DNA of 64,000 nt from JAJEBT01 sp965214975 (GCA_965214975.1 OZ244055.1:930001-994000); one strand, 5' to 3'. Shown: positions 25,811 to 35,086, counted from the stretch's first letter. Program-made: numbers and translations. The notes: generated by a model from the letters alone, not told the origin.

Positions 25811-26073
25811 GGCGATCCCACGCTCGGTTTGGCCGGCGTTTCGGGTTCCCGGCGGGGCCGGTTGGATCGGGCTCTGGCTTTTCGCTGCCGATTCGGGCAG
25901 GATGGCGGCATCGGCCACCGAGCGCACGTCAGACCCCTCTTCGAGAGCACGCCCGACGGCTTCTCGCTTGCCGAGGTGACGGTCCGTCTCGCGGAGCCGC
26001 ACGAGCGCGTGCGGTGGGACGCGACGGTCGCGCGGCACCACTACCTCGGCTTCAAGCGCTTCGCCGGACGCGG
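25811..26073 (+). repeat. direct repeat copy 2 carrying a DruA/DUF4338 fragment
   Basis: Matches 23120-23383 in the same orientation. It lies just upstream of the promoter of nuclease copy 1 and includes a diverged leader GGCGATCCCACGC. Confidence 0.75.
25930..26073 (+). pseudogene. DruA/DUF4338-domain gene fragment 2
   Basis: The plus strand reads FSLAEVTVRLAEPHERVRWD, then ATVARHHYLGFKRFAGRG, a clean match to the N-terminal DUF4338 core including the HHYLG motif that is lost in fragment 1. The similarity stops after GRG at 26073 and is replaced by sequence with no recognisable coding content. The rest of the gap to 26386 contains no gene that I can support. Confidence 0.7.
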
Positions 26074-26386
26074 CCCGGACCGACCGGAATCGACCGCAAT
26101 CGGCGAGGGTGGGACACCCCTGCGACGCAACCGGACCGCTTCCCGTCGCGACCGAGCGCCGGGTGCGGAACTGCCTGCGGCGCGATCGAGGCGGCTTCAT
26201 GGGGTCCGAGCCGACCCGCAGACGACGAAACGGGCTCCCGATCGGCCTGCGGAACGGGCCCGGTCCACCGGTCTCCGGACAGGAACGATCCCCGTCGACG
26301 CAGCCGCGTGTTGAACTCCTTTCGCCCGCCCGCTATCTCTGGTCGCCCGGCTCCGGAGCCTGCCACCCGTCGCCTCGGAAGAATGG

Positions 26387-27667
26387 ATGAATCCCGGACA
26401 TGACCGACTGTCGGCTAGGGAGACCGCCGAAGGTGTGCGCTCCGGCGCCCTCTCCGCCCAGGCCGTGGCGGAAACCTGCCTTGCCGGAATCGCGGCCCGC
26501 GACGGCACGGTCATGGCTTGGGAGTTCCTCGATCCCGATCTGGTCCGTCTGCAGGCCCGCGCGGTCGACGGGACGGCCGGCAAGGGGGCGCTGGCCGGCG
26601 TTCCGGTCGGGGTCAAGGACGTCATCGACACCGCGGACATGCCCACGGCGCTCGGCTCCCCGATCCATGCGGGCCGGCGGCCCGTCGCGGACGCGCGTTG
26701 CGTCGCCCTGTTGCGCGCCGCGGGCGCGGTCGTCGTGGGCAAGACCGTCACCTGCGAGTTCGCCGGCCCGGCACCCGGAAAGACGGCCAATCCGCGCGAT
26801 CCGTCCCGCACTCCCGGAGGTTCGTCCAGCGGGTCGGCGGCGGCGGTCGCGGACGGCATGGTGCCGATCGCTCTCGGCACCCAGACCGGCGGCTCTGTCA
26901 TCCGCCCGTCGTCCTATTGCGGCGTCCTGGGCTACAAGCCGAGCTTCGGGGAATTCGACCTTGGCGGCGTGTTTCCCGCGGCGCCGAGCTTCGACACGCT
27001 TGGCATTCACGCCCGCATCGCGGACGACGTCGCTCTCGTGGCATCGGTGCTGTCGGAACGTCCGGTCGCGTCCGCGGCGCCTTCCGGAAGGCCGCCTGCG
27101 GTCGGCATCGCGAGAACCTGGCTGTGGGACCGCGCCTCGCCCGAAACCCGCAAGGCGGTCGAGGAGGCGGCACGGCGGATGGAGAAGGCCGGCGCCAACG
27201 TTTCCGACGTCGAGCTCGACGGCCGGTTCCGGGAGCTCGGCGAGCTCCGGGGCAGGATCAACGCCGTCGAGCGCGCGCGAACGCTGCGGCGCGAATGGAC
27301 GGGCGACCGCGACCGGATCTCGCCGGTCATGAGGGCCACCGTGGCGGAGGGACTCGCGATTCCGAAAGCCGATTACGAGCGGGCGAGGCGGTTTCTCGCG
27401 GATTGCCGGAAGGCCGGCGACGCGGCTTTCGGAACCCGCGACGTCTTTCTGTGTCCGGCCGTCGACGGCGTCGCGCCGCCGGGCCTCGACGACACCGGAA
27501 ACCCCCGCTTCCAGTCCCTGTGGACGATGCTGGGGACTCCGGCCGCGACCCTGCCGGCGGGGACGGGACCGGGCGGGTTGCCGGTCGGCGTCCAGCTGGT
27601 CGCGCCCCGGCGGCGGGACGGAGTCCTGCTTGACGTCCTTCGCTGGGCCGAAGGGGTTCTCGGATGA
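26387..27667 (+). CDS. amidase signature family protein
   Basis: A 426-residue hydrolase of the amidase-signature family. The Ser-cisSer-Lys triad is visible: Lys in VPVGVKDVID, the Gly/Ser-rich TPGGSSSGSAAAVADG with the cis-Ser, and the nucleophile in LGTQTGGSVIRPSSYCG. This family hydrolyses amides of many kinds, including Glu-tRNA amidation; the length and lack of gatC-gatB neighbours argue against GatA. The ATG at 26387 follows GGAAG. The next gene overlaps it (ATGA), so the pair is coupled and may act on the same nitrogen-containing substrate. Confidence 0.9.
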   Translation: MNPGHDRLSARETAEGVRSGALSAQAVAETCLAGIAARDGTVMAWEFLDPDLVRLQARAVDGTAGKGALAGVPVGVKDVIDTADMPTALGSPIHAGRRPVADARCVALLRAAGAVVVGKTVTCEFAGPAPGKTANPRDPSRTPGGSSSGSAAAVADGMVPIALGTQTGGSVIRPSSYCGVLGYKPSFGEFDLGGVFPAAPSFDTLGIHARIADDVALVASVLSERPVASAAPSGRPPAVGIARTWLWDRASPETRKAVEEAARRMEKAGANVSDVELDGRFRELGELRGRINAVERARTLRREWTGDRDRISPVMRATVAEGLAIPKADYERARRFLADCRKAGDAAFGTRDVFLCPAVDGVAPPGLDDTGNPRFQSLWTMLGTPAATLPAGTGPGGLPVGVQLVAPRRRDGVLLDVLRWAEGVLG

Positions 27668-29958
27668 ACGGCGGCGGCCGTCTCGGCGCTCCTTTCGGCG
27701 CGCGGGCGCCGCGCGTCGAGGACGCGCCTCTTCTCGCCGGGGCCGGCACCTACGCGGCCGACTGGCGTTTCGGCGGCGAGATCCACATGCGGATCGTCCG
27801 TTCCCCCGTCGCGCACGGAGTTCTTCGCTCCGTCGGCGTCGGGAGCGCGGAAAGGACCGACGGCGTCGTCGGAGTCTGGCGCGCCGACGACATCGCGCTT
27901 CCGCCGATCGCCTTCCGTCCGACGAGCTATCGGGGGCTCGAACCCTACCGGCAGCCGGTGCTTGCGTCCGGGCGGGTGCGTTATGCGGGGGAACCCGTGG
28001 CCGCGGTGTTCGCCGAAAGCCCGGCCTCTGCCGAGGACGGGGCCGCGGCCGTCGAGGTCGACGTGGCCGAACTGGCGCCCAATCTCGATGCCCTCGCGCC
28101 GCCGACGGAATTCGATTCCCTGCACGGCACCGAAGCCTGCGTCGTCCGGAAAAGCTACGGAAGCGTCGACGAGGCTTTCGCCCGCGCCCATGCGGAAGTC
28201 GCGCTGGAACTCGTGGTCGGGCGGCACAGCGGCGTTCCGCTGGAATGCCGGGGCGGCGTCGCGCGGGTCGATCCCGGCACCGGCGTTCTCGAACTCTACG
28301 GGGCGACCAAGCGGGCGCACGCCAATCGCGACCAGCTCGCGTCCGCGCTCGGGCGCGATCCCGCGAGCGTCCACCTGTTCGAGGGCGACATCGGCGGCGG
28401 TTTCGGCATCCGCGGCGAACTCTATCCCGAGGATTTCCTGATCTGCGCCGCCGCCATCCGCTACGGCCGCCCGGTGAGGTGGATCGAGGACCGCCGGGAG
28501 CATCTGGCCGCGGCCAACCAGTCGCGCGAGCAGCGGCACCGGATCCGCGCCGCGGTGGACGGCGACGGCCGGATTCTCGCGATCGACGACGAGTTCTTCC
28601 ACGACCAGGGGGCCTATCTGCGCACCCACGGCGTTCGCGTGCCCGACCTTTCGGCGGGCTTGCTGCTCGGCCCCTATCGCGTTCCGGCCTACCGCGCCGT
28701 CGGCCATGTCCGCCTGACCAACAAGACGCCGGCCGCCACCTATCGGGCGCCCGGCCGCTTCGAGGGCAGCTTCGTGCGCGAGAGGTTGCTCGACGCCGTC
28801 GCGGCGCGCGTCGGAATCTCGCCCGTGGAGGCGCGCAGGCGCAACCTGATCGCGCCGGAGGAAATGCCCTACACCCGGACCCTGGACGCTCTCGACGTCG
28901 AGGTCGTCCTGGATTCGGGCGACTACGAAGGGCTGCTCGACCGCGCCCTCGAGGCGTTCCGGTGGCGGGATCTGAACGCCGGGCTCGCGGTGCGCCGCGC
29001 CCGCGGCGAGCTCGCGGGGGCGGGGTTGGGGCTGTTCGTGGAGAAGTCGGGTCTCGGTCCAAGGGATCTGGTCCGCATCGAGATCGACCGCCGCGGGCGG
29101 ATCGAGGTTCTCTGCGGCGCCGCCGATCTCGGACAGGGCGTGCGGACCGCTCTCGCCCAGATCTGCGCTGCCTGCCTAGGCGTCGACCACGCTTCCCTGA
29201 ACGTGGTCCAGGGGCGCACCGACCGGATCGAGGAGGGGTACGGATCGCACGCCTCCCGCACGACGGCGATGACCGGCGAGGCGGCGAGGCGGGCCGCGGA
29301 TGCGCTCCTCGGGGCGCTTGCGGATCCCGCGGCCAGGCTCCTCCAGGCGGACGCGGACGATCTGGTGGTCGGGGGCGGCCGGGTCAGGCACCGCGGGACC
29401 GGCGCGTCGCTCGCCTGGGAGGAGATCGTCCGCCAGTCCGGCGGGGAGAGGATCTCCGCGGAAGGCCGTTACGAGACCGATCACATGAACGCTCCCTACG
29501 GCGCCCACCTGGCCGTGGTGTCGATCGATTCCGGAACCGGCGTCGTCCGGGTGGAGAGATTCCTCGTCGCCTACGACATCGGCCGCGCGGTGAATCCGAT
29601 GCTGGCGGAGGGGCAGCTCATCGGCGGTCTCGCTCAGGGAATCGGCGGCACGCTGTTCGAGGAGTTTCGCTATGACGACGGCGGCCAGCCGCTGTCGCTG
29701 ACCCTTGCGGACTACGTGCTGCCGGGGGCCACCGAAGTGCCGCGACCGGATCTGCTGCTGACGGAGGACGCGCCGAGTCCTCTCAACTCCCTCGGCGTCA
29801 AGGGGGCGGGAGAGGGGGGCATCGCCGCCGTCGGGGCCGCGGTCGCGGCCGCGATCGACGACGCGATCGGGGCGCCCGGGGCGGTCACCGAACTGCCGGT
29901 GACGCCGCGGCGGATGCTGGAACTCCTGAAACGGGTTCAGACCACGGCGACGGCCTGA
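27664..29958 (+). CDS. xanthine dehydrogenase family molybdopterin-binding subunit
   Basis: A 764-residue large subunit of the xanthine dehydrogenase/CO dehydrogenase/aldehyde oxidase family, which binds molybdopterin cytosine dinucleotide. Motifs: the N-terminal RVEDAPLLAGAGTYAADW, GDIGGGFGIRGELYPED, TYRAPGRFEGSFVRERLLDAVA, the AYDIGRAVNP block and the C-terminal VKGAGEGGIAAVG with the catalytic Glu. The 2Fe-2S and FAD subunits, normally next to it, are absent from the window, so it must use partners elsewhere. It overlaps the amidase gene by four bases. The family hydroxylates carbons next to nitrogen in heterocycles, or oxidises aldehydes or CO; the substrate is not predictable. Confidence 0.92.
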   Translation: MNGGGRLGAPFGARAPRVEDAPLLAGAGTYAADWRFGGEIHMRIVRSPVAHGVLRSVGVGSAERTDGVVGVWRADDIALPPIAFRPTSYRGLEPYRQPVLASGRVRYAGEPVAAVFAESPASAEDGAAAVEVDVAELAPNLDALAPPTEFDSLHGTEACVVRKSYGSVDEAFARAHAEVALELVVGRHSGVPLECRGGVARVDPGTGVLELYGATKRAHANRDQLASALGRDPASVHLFEGDIGGGFGIRGELYPEDFLICAAAIRYGRPVRWIEDRREHLAAANQSREQRHRIRAAVDGDGRILAIDDEFFHDQGAYLRTHGVRVPDLSAGLLLGPYRVPAYRAVGHVRLTNKTPAATYRAPGRFEGSFVRERLLDAVAARVGISPVEARRRNLIAPEEMPYTRTLDALDVEVVLDSGDYEGLLDRALEAFRWRDLNAGLAVRRARGELAGAGLGLFVEKSGLGPRDLVRIEIDRRGRIEVLCGAADLGQGVRTALAQICAACLGVDHASLNVVQGRTDRIEEGYGSHASRTTAMTGEAARRAADALLGALADPAARLLQADADDLVVGGGRVRHRGTGASLAWEEIVRQSGGERISAEGRYETDHMNAPYGAHLAVVSIDSGTGVVRVERFLVAYDIGRAVNPMLAEGQLIGGLAQGIGGTLFEEFRYDDGGQPLSLTLADYVLPGATEVPRPDLLLTEDAPSPLNSLGVKGAGEGGIAAVGAAVAAAIDDAIGAPGAVTELPVTPRRMLELLKRVQTTATA

Positions 29959-30329
29959 ATCTCCACCATCATCTCCGGCTGCGCGAAGCCGGCGACGGTG
30001 ACGAGCGCGCTGGCCGGATAGTTTCCGTCGGGATAGAGTTCCCTGCGGATCCTGACGAACCGGTCGCCGTGCCGCGCGTCGAGTATGAACACGGTCATCT
30101 GGACGATGTCGCCGAGTCCGGCCCCGCTTTTCTCGAGGGTGGCTTGCAGGTTGGCGAAGGACTGCCGGGTCTGGGAGTCGAAGTCGCCGGCGAGCGAGCG
30201 CCCGTCGGGCGTCTGCGGCGCGCCGTGCCCGGCGAGCCAGACGATTCTCTGACCGGCACCGGAGGTGACGACGGCAGGGGAGAAGGATCTGTTCCGCTGC
30301 CAGGTGCCGTCCACGAATTCGCGTTTCAC
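29937..30329 (-). CDS. RidA/YjgF-YER057c-UK114 family protein
   Basis: A 130-residue RidA-family protein. Conserved features are FSPAVVTSGAGQRIVWLAGHGA at the N-terminus, the TRQSFANLQATLEKSGAGLGDIVQMTVFI helix and the C-terminal PASALVTVAGFAQPEMMVEIQAVA, near the Arg/Glu active-site region. RidA proteins hydrolyse reactive enamine/imine intermediates; others in catabolic operons act on aminoacrylate-like compounds. It overlaps the 3' end of the convergent molybdopterin subunit by 22 bases. It is the last gene in line after the second liv operon, so it may be cotranscribed with it through the hairpin. Confidence 0.88.
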   Translation of the reverse strand: MKREFVDGTWQRNRSFSPAVVTSGAGQRIVWLAGHGAPQTPDGRSLAGDFDSQTRQSFANLQATLEKSGAGLGDIVQMTVFILDARHGDRFVRIRRELYPDGNYPASALVTVAGFAQPEMMVEIQAVAVV

Positions 30330-30354
30330 GGGTCTCCCCTCCGCGGCCGGAGGC

Positions 30355-30386
30355 GGCGCCGGACGGCGCTTCCGCCGCCCGGCGCC
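30355..30386 (-). promoter_or_regulatory. hairpin after the second liv binding-protein gene
   Basis: GGCGCCGG and CCGGCGCC, then GGCG and CGCC, pair around CTTC with one 2x2 internal loop. The structure sits ten bases past the binding-protein stop and before the RidA gene. No T-tract is present. Confidence 0.6.
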
Positions 30387-30395
30387 GTCACGCCG

Positions 30396-31592
30396 CTACT
30401 TCGTGCAGGGAAGCGGCGGGTGCTCCTCTAGCAACTGCCATTTCCGGTCGTTCATCGTCAGCACGTAGCCCGGAAGCTGGGCGTCGCCCGTGCTCTCGAA
30501 ACAGATCCGGCCGATGAGCCCGTCGTAGGTCAGCTTGCCGAGGGTGTCGCGTATCGCCGCGCGCTCGGCCTGCAGCCTCGACGGATCCCCCGTGGTTCCG
30601 GCGCTTTCCATGGCCGCCTTCAGGACGTACATCGTGTCGTAGGCGCTGACGTCGACATGGTGCGGGAACGGTTTCCTGATTCCCTGGCGGGCGGCCGCCT
30701 CCACGAATTTCCTCGTGAACGTCCGCGAACGCTCGTCCCGGTCGTAGTAGAAATACGTGATGAAGACCGAGCCGTCGCCGTCCTCGCCGAATTTCTCGAT
30801 GATCTCGGGATCGGCCCAGATCTGCGAGCCGATCAGCGGCGTCGCGATGCCCTGGCGCCGGATCTCCTTGAGAACCCGGATCGCGACCGGCGTGATCGTC
30901 GCGACGCCGATGTAGTCGAGCTGCTTGCCCTTGAGTTCCGAGACCTGCGGAGCGACGTCGAACGCCCGGGACGGAAAGCCGAGGGGTCCGGTGATCCGGA
31001 CGCCTTCCTTCTCGAAGATCGGCTTCATGATCGCGAGACCGACCGCCTTCGAGACCACGTCGTCGGTGCCGTACATGATGGCGACCGACTTCCGCAGCGC
31101 GTCGCGTTTCTTCAGCGTCTTCACGACCCGCAGGAACTGGAGGTACTCGCTCTCCGTCAGCCGGAACGCGTAGGAGAACTTGTCGGCGAGTCCCGGCGCG
31201 GAGGACGCGTTCGGGATCTGCACGATCTTCTCGCGTTCGCCCGCGGCGAACGCCACCCGCGCCTCGCTCGACGAGAACGGCCCGATGACGGCGAGCGCCC
31301 CGTCGTCGCGCGCGAACTTGCGCACCGCGACGACCGCCTGCTTGGGATCGCCGGCGGTGTCGAACTTGACGACCCTGACTTTGCGGCCGTTGATGCCGCC
31401 CGCCGCGTTGATCTCCTCGGCCGCGATATCGACGGCGACCTCGGTCGTCTTGTTGATGGTCGAGTAGAGACCGGTCCGGCCGAAGCTCAGCCCGATGACG
31501 ATCTCGTTCTGCGCGAGGGCCGGAGCCGGTCCGGCGACTGCGGCGGCGAGCGCCCCGGCCGCGAGGGTCGTCCTCAAGATTCCTGTTCTCAC
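30396..31592 (-). CDS. branched-chain amino acid-type ABC transporter substrate-binding protein
   Basis: A 398-residue periplasmic LivK-type protein with a signal peptide (LAAGALAAAVAGPAPALAQ). The mature part opens IVIGLSFGRTGLYSTINKTTEVAVDIAAEEINAAGGINGRKV, the family ligand-binding signature. The VIGPFSSSEARVAFAAGE loop, the GTDDVVSKAVG helix and a C-terminal CFESTGDAQLPGY complete the fold. The GTG start at 31592 is preceded by GGGAG. In this operon the binding protein is encoded last of the five transporter genes, the reverse of the first liv operon. The neighbours suggest a nitrogenous substrate, but this is inference. Confidence 0.9.
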   Translation of the reverse strand: MRTGILRTTLAAGALAAAVAGPAPALAQNEIVIGLSFGRTGLYSTINKTTEVAVDIAAEEINAAGGINGRKVRVVKFDTAGDPKQAVVAVRKFARDDGALAVIGPFSSSEARVAFAAGEREKIVQIPNASSAPGLADKFSYAFRLTESEYLQFLRVVKTLKKRDALRKSVAIMYGTDDVVSKAVGLAIMKPIFEKEGVRITGPLGFPSRAFDVAPQVSELKGKQLDYIGVATITPVAIRVLKEIRRQGIATPLIGSQIWADPEIIEKFGEDGDGSVFITYFYYDRDERSRTFTRKFVEAAARQGIRKPFPHHVDVSAYDTMYVLKAAMESAGTTGDPSRLQAERAAIRDTLGKLTYDGLIGRICFESTGDAQLPGYVLTMNDRKWQLLEEHPPLPCTK

Positions 31593-31622
31593 GTGGCTTC
31601 TCCCTGTGATGTCGGTTGACGG

Positions 31623-32336
31623 TTACGCATCCTGACGCTGCCCGCCGAGATACGCCGCCTCGAGGCGGGGGTCTCCGGCAAGCTCGCGGGCGGCGCCCTC
31701 GAGCACGAGCGCGCCGAGTTCGAGCACGTAGCCGCGCCGGGCGGTCGCGAGCGCCATGCGGGTGTTCTGCTCGACCAGCATGATCGTCAGCCCCTCGCGG
31801 TTGAGATCCGCTATGAGGCCGAACAGCTGCCTGACGAGGATCGGGCTCAGCCCGAGCGACGGCTCGTCGAGCATCATCAGCTTCGGCCGGGCGATGAGGG
31901 CGCGGCTGATCGCCAGCATCTGCTGCTCGCCTCCCGACAGCACCGATGCCGGCATGTGACGGCGTTCCGCGAGATTGGGGAAGCGCTGGTAGACCGCCTC
32001 CGCTTCGCCCGAGAAATCGTCCTTCCGGCAATAGGCCCCCATCAGCAGGTTCTCGTGCACGGTGAGGCTGACGAAGATCTGGCGCCCCTCGGGCACCATC
32101 ACGAGTCCGGCCCGGACGCGGCGGGGCGCGGACCAGCCCGACACGTCGGCGCCGTCGAAGAGCACCGCGCCCTCCGAGCGCACGGTGCCTAGCAACGCCT
32201 TGAGCAGCGAGCTCTTGCCGGCGCCGTTGGCGCCGAGCACGGCGACGATCTCGCCACGGTCGAGCCCGAGGCTGACGGTCTTGACGGCGTTGTTGCGGCC
32301 GTAGCGCACGTCGATGTCCCTAGCCTCAAGAAGCAC
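31623..32336 (-). CDS. livF: ABC transporter ATP-binding protein, LivF type
   Basis: A 237-residue ATPase with Walker A GANGAGKSS, the signature SVLSGGEQQMLAISRAL, Walker B LMMLDEPSLGLSP and LVEQNTRMALATA at the switch region. The VPEGRQIFVSLTVHENL stretch is the typical LivF marker. Translation likely starts at GTG 32336, inside the end of the LivG-type gene, with an overlap of eleven bases. It precedes the binding-protein gene by 30 bases. Confidence 0.93.
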   Translation of the reverse strand: MLLEARDIDVRYGRNNAVKTVSLGLDRGEIVAVLGANGAGKSSLLKALLGTVRSEGAVLFDGADVSGWSAPRRVRAGLVMVPEGRQIFVSLTVHENLLMGAYCRKDDFSGEAEAVYQRFPNLAERRHMPASVLSGGEQQMLAISRALIARPKLMMLDEPSLGLSPILVRQLFGLIADLNREGLTIMLVEQNTRMALATARRGYVLELGALVLEGAARELAGDPRLEAAYLGGQRQDA

Positions 32337-33111
32337 CGTCGTCGTCCTCGGGAGATCCGGCGTCGTCGGTTCCGAGATAGGCCTCGAGAACCGTCGGGGA
32401 GCGGTGAACCTCTTCCGGAGTGCCCTCGAAGATCTTCCGTCCGAAGTTCAGAACCACCACATGATCGCACAGATTGCGCACGAAATGCATGTCGTGCTCC
32501 ACGACGAGCATCGTCACGCCGGTCGCGGACACCCGTTCGAGAAGCTCCCTGAGCTGGCCGGTCTCGATCTCGTTGAGGCCCGCGGCGGGCTCGTCGAGCA
32601 GAAGCAGCTTGGGCCGCGAGATCATGGCGCGCACCACCTCGATGCGTTTCTGGACGCCGTAGGGCAGGTTCGCCACGACCTCGCCGGGCCAGGTCTCGAG
32701 GCCGGCGTCCGCGAGCGCCCGTTCCGCCTCGTCGCGCCACCGGTTCCGGAACGTGAGCGGAGACAGCAGCCGGCGGAGCGACCGGGCGCGGGCGTGCTGG
32801 CCGAGCATGACGTTCTCGACGGTCGAGAGATGGGGCATCAGGCGGATGTTCTGGAAGCTCCGCGACATGCCGTGGATCACCCTGTCCTTGGAGGGGATCG
32901 CGCCGATGTCCGCGCCGTCGAGGACGACGGCGCCGGCGTCGAGCGGATAGACGCCGGTCAGGAGGTTGAAGATCGTCGTCTTGCCGGCGCCGTTCGGACC
33001 GATCAGCGCGGTCCGGCTGCCGCGCGCGACCTCGAACGAGACGTCGTCGATGACCCTGAGCCCGCCGAAGCTCTTCTGGAGGCCGGCCGCGGAAAGCACG
33101 CTGTCAGGCAT
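32326..33111 (-). CDS. livG: ABC transporter ATP-binding protein, LivG type
   Basis: A 261-residue ATPase. Walker A is GPNGAGKTT, the signature is NLPYGVQKRIEVVRAM (LPYGxQ as in LivG), Walker B is LLLLDEPAAGLNE and the switch is VVEHDMHFV. The LivG insert SRSFQNIRLMPHLSTVENVMLGQH is present. It overlaps livM by eight bases and livF by eleven, so the three are coupled. Confidence 0.93.
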   Translation of the reverse strand: MPDSVLSAAGLQKSFGGLRVIDDVSFEVARGSRTALIGPNGAGKTTIFNLLTGVYPLDAGAVVLDGADIGAIPSKDRVIHGMSRSFQNIRLMPHLSTVENVMLGQHARARSLRRLLSPLTFRNRWRDEAERALADAGLETWPGEVVANLPYGVQKRIEVVRAMISRPKLLLLDEPAAGLNEIETGQLRELLERVSATGVTMLVVEHDMHFVRNLCDHVVVLNFGRKIFEGTPEEVHRSPTVLEAYLGTDDAGSPEDDDGAS

Positions 33112-33994
33112 GCCGGCGGATCCGGATCGCGCGGGCGAGCCCGCGCGCGCAGGCGTCCTGCATCGTCCTGGTCACCACCCCTTCGGGGCGGATCACCATC
33201 ATCAGCACGATCAGGATTCCGAAGAAGATGAACCGGCTGTCGGCGAGCCAGTCGGAGCCGAGCTCGATCGCGCACTGGCGGAAGATTTCGGGAACGACGG
33301 TGAAGAACGCGGCGCCGACCAGCGGCCCCCATGCCGTCTGCGTGCCGCCGAGGAGCACGTAGAGGAGGATGTAGATGCTGAGCAGCACGTTGAAGGTCTG
33401 GGCCTCGACGTAGTTGTAGTGATGTCCGTAGATCGCGCCGCCGAGTCCGGCGATCATGCCGCCGATGGTGAACGCCGCCACGCGCGCGGCGCGGACGTCG
33501 ACGCCGAACAGCACGGCGACGTTCTCGTCGTCGTGGACCGAGCGCAGCGCCAGTCCCAGCCGGGTGGACATGAAGTAGAACGAGAACAGCGTGACGCCGA
33601 GCGCGGCCGCGACGACCACGCCGACCGGCGCGTGGGCCTCGACCGGCATGCCGGCGGCGCCCCCGAGGAACTCCATGTTGATCGCGACCCCGGACACGAC
33701 CTCCGCGAAGGCGAAGGTCGCGAGCACCATGTAGACGCCTCGGGTGCGCAGGATGGGAAGCGAGATGGCGAAGCCGACGGCGCCCACGAGCGCCATGGAG
33801 AGGGGCACGCTCCAGGCCATGGGCAGGCCGAGCCCGTCGGAAAGGTTGAACCAGCCGCTGGAGTAGGCGCCGAGAGTGATGAAGCCCGCCGCGCCGAGGT
33901 TGAGCTGCCCCGATGCCGCCGGCAGGAAAATGCCGTAGGCGTAGATGACGCTCAGGCAGAGGATGACGAGCTGCGCCTCGACGTAGCCGCTCAT
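33104..33994 (-). CDS. livM: ABC transporter permease, LivM type
   Basis: A 296-residue inner-membrane permease. Features are YAYGIFLPAASGQLNLGAAGFITLGAYSSG (LivM opening), the coupling loop LALRSVHDDENVAVLFGVDVRAARVAAFTIGG, and the C-terminal LLGGTQTAWGPLVGAAFFTVVPE. It begins one base after the livH stop, so expression is coupled. Confidence 0.92.
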   Translation of the reverse strand: MSGYVEAQLVILCLSVIYAYGIFLPAASGQLNLGAAGFITLGAYSSGWFNLSDGLGLPMAWSVPLSMALVGAVGFAISLPILRTRGVYMVLATFAFAEVVSGVAINMEFLGGAAGMPVEAHAPVGVVVAAALGVTLFSFYFMSTRLGLALRSVHDDENVAVLFGVDVRAARVAAFTIGGMIAGLGGAIYGHHYNYVEAQTFNVLLSIYILLYVLLGGTQTAWGPLVGAAFFTVVPEIFRQCAIELGSDWLADSRFIFFGILIVLMMVIRPEGVVTRTMQDACARGLARAIRIRRHA

Positions 33995-33995
33995 C

Positions 33996-34934
33996 TCAGA
34001 ACTTGCCCTTGCCGATCGCCGTGTGGCCGAACAGCCCGGTCGGCTTGAAGACGAGAATCAGCAGCAGAAGCCCCCAGATCGGCACCTTCACGAAATCCGC
34101 GCCGACGACGTAGATCGAGAAGACCTCCAGGATCCCGACGAACAGGCCGCCGACGACCGCGCCCCAGACGTTGCCGAGTCCGCCGAGAACCATGCCGGCG
34201 ATCGCGACGGTGGCCACGGTGTCGCCGATGTAGGCGTCGATGCTGGTGTAGTTGATGGTGAACAGGATGCCCGAGACGGCGCACAGGAACCCGGTGATGA
34301 CGTAGACCACGGGGACGATGCGGAGCACGTCGACGCCCATCAGCGTCGCGGTGTCGGGCCGTTCGGCGATCGACCGCAGCGCGCGCCCGAGCCGGGTGCG
34401 GCGGATGACGTGGCTCAGCAGCGCGACGATCGCGAGCGAGAGCGCGAGGCTGATGACCTGGGGATAGCTGAAGATCAGCGAGCCGACCGTGAACGTCGCG
34501 TCGCCGAACGGCGATTCGATCTGCAGCGGATCCGATCCCCAGCGGCTGATCACGAGATGCTCGAAGACGATCAGGAAGCCGAGCGAGCTCACGAGCGGCA
34601 GCGCGTGCTCGGTGGCGTCGCCGTACCTCGCCTTCATGTAGCGGTAGGTGAAGCGCTCGATGACCAGCGAGACGAGGCAGATGACGGCGATCGAGACGAT
34701 CACGCCCGCGATCCACATCCCGTGTTCGCCGAAGACCGCGAGCAGCGCGCCGTTCCCGAAAGGCAGGTTCCCCGTCATGGTCGCCCACATCATCATGGCC
34801 GCGAACATGAACAGGGCCGGAATGGTGAAGTTGAGGAAGTTCAGCATGCCGATGATCAGCGTGAACGCGACGGCGACCATCACGTAGAGGCCGCCAAGCA
34901 TCAGTCCGTTGACGAGCTGCTGGAGAACGAGCAT
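33996..34934 (-). CDS. livH: ABC transporter permease, LivH type
   Basis: A 312-residue permease starting MLVLQQLVNGLMLGGLYVMVAVAF, the LivH signature, followed by GMLNFLNFTIPALFMFAA where LAHG is replaced by FTIP. The coupling loop is LGRALRSIAERPDTATLMGVD, and GGLGNVWGAVVGGLFVGILE closes the chain. A GTG four codons upstream (34946) is an alternative start; neither has a strong ribosome-binding site. It is the first gene of the second operon, H-M-G-F-K, which runs leftwards. Confidence 0.9.
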   Translation of the reverse strand: MLVLQQLVNGLMLGGLYVMVAVAFTLIIGMLNFLNFTIPALFMFAAMMMWATMTGNLPFGNGALLAVFGEHGMWIAGVIVSIAVICLVSLVIERFTYRYMKARYGDATEHALPLVSSLGFLIVFEHLVISRWGSDPLQIESPFGDATFTVGSLIFSYPQVISLALSLAIVALLSHVIRRTRLGRALRSIAERPDTATLMGVDVLRIVPVVYVITGFLCAVSGILFTINYTSIDAYIGDTVATVAIAGMVLGGLGNVWGAVVGGLFVGILEVFSIYVVGADFVKVPIWGLLLLILVFKPTGLFGHTAIGKGKF

Positions 34935-35038
34935 CGACGGGGGCACCTGTTGCGCCGGGGGAGGGGGCCGACCTTGCGGGCCGCGGAAGGGCGCCCATAT
35001 TGGGGGATGGACGCTTCGCGATCAAACGGACGCGAGGC

Positions 35039-35067
35039 TTGCGTCCGCGCGGGGTTGCGGCTAGGGT
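35039..35067 (+). promoter_or_regulatory. promoter of tRNA-Lys
   Basis: TTGCGT (35039-35044), 17-base spacer, TAGGGT (35062-35067), 19 bases upstream of the mature tRNA 5' end. Confidence 0.5.
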
Positions 35068-35086
35068 GCGCGTGGCGGCTTCGGCG

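Noticed and set aside
31623..33111. Second liv operon as a duplication of the first
   Set aside because: Gene order (H-M-G-F-K against K-H-M-G-F) and protein sequences differ widely; they are ancient paralogues or separate acquisitions.
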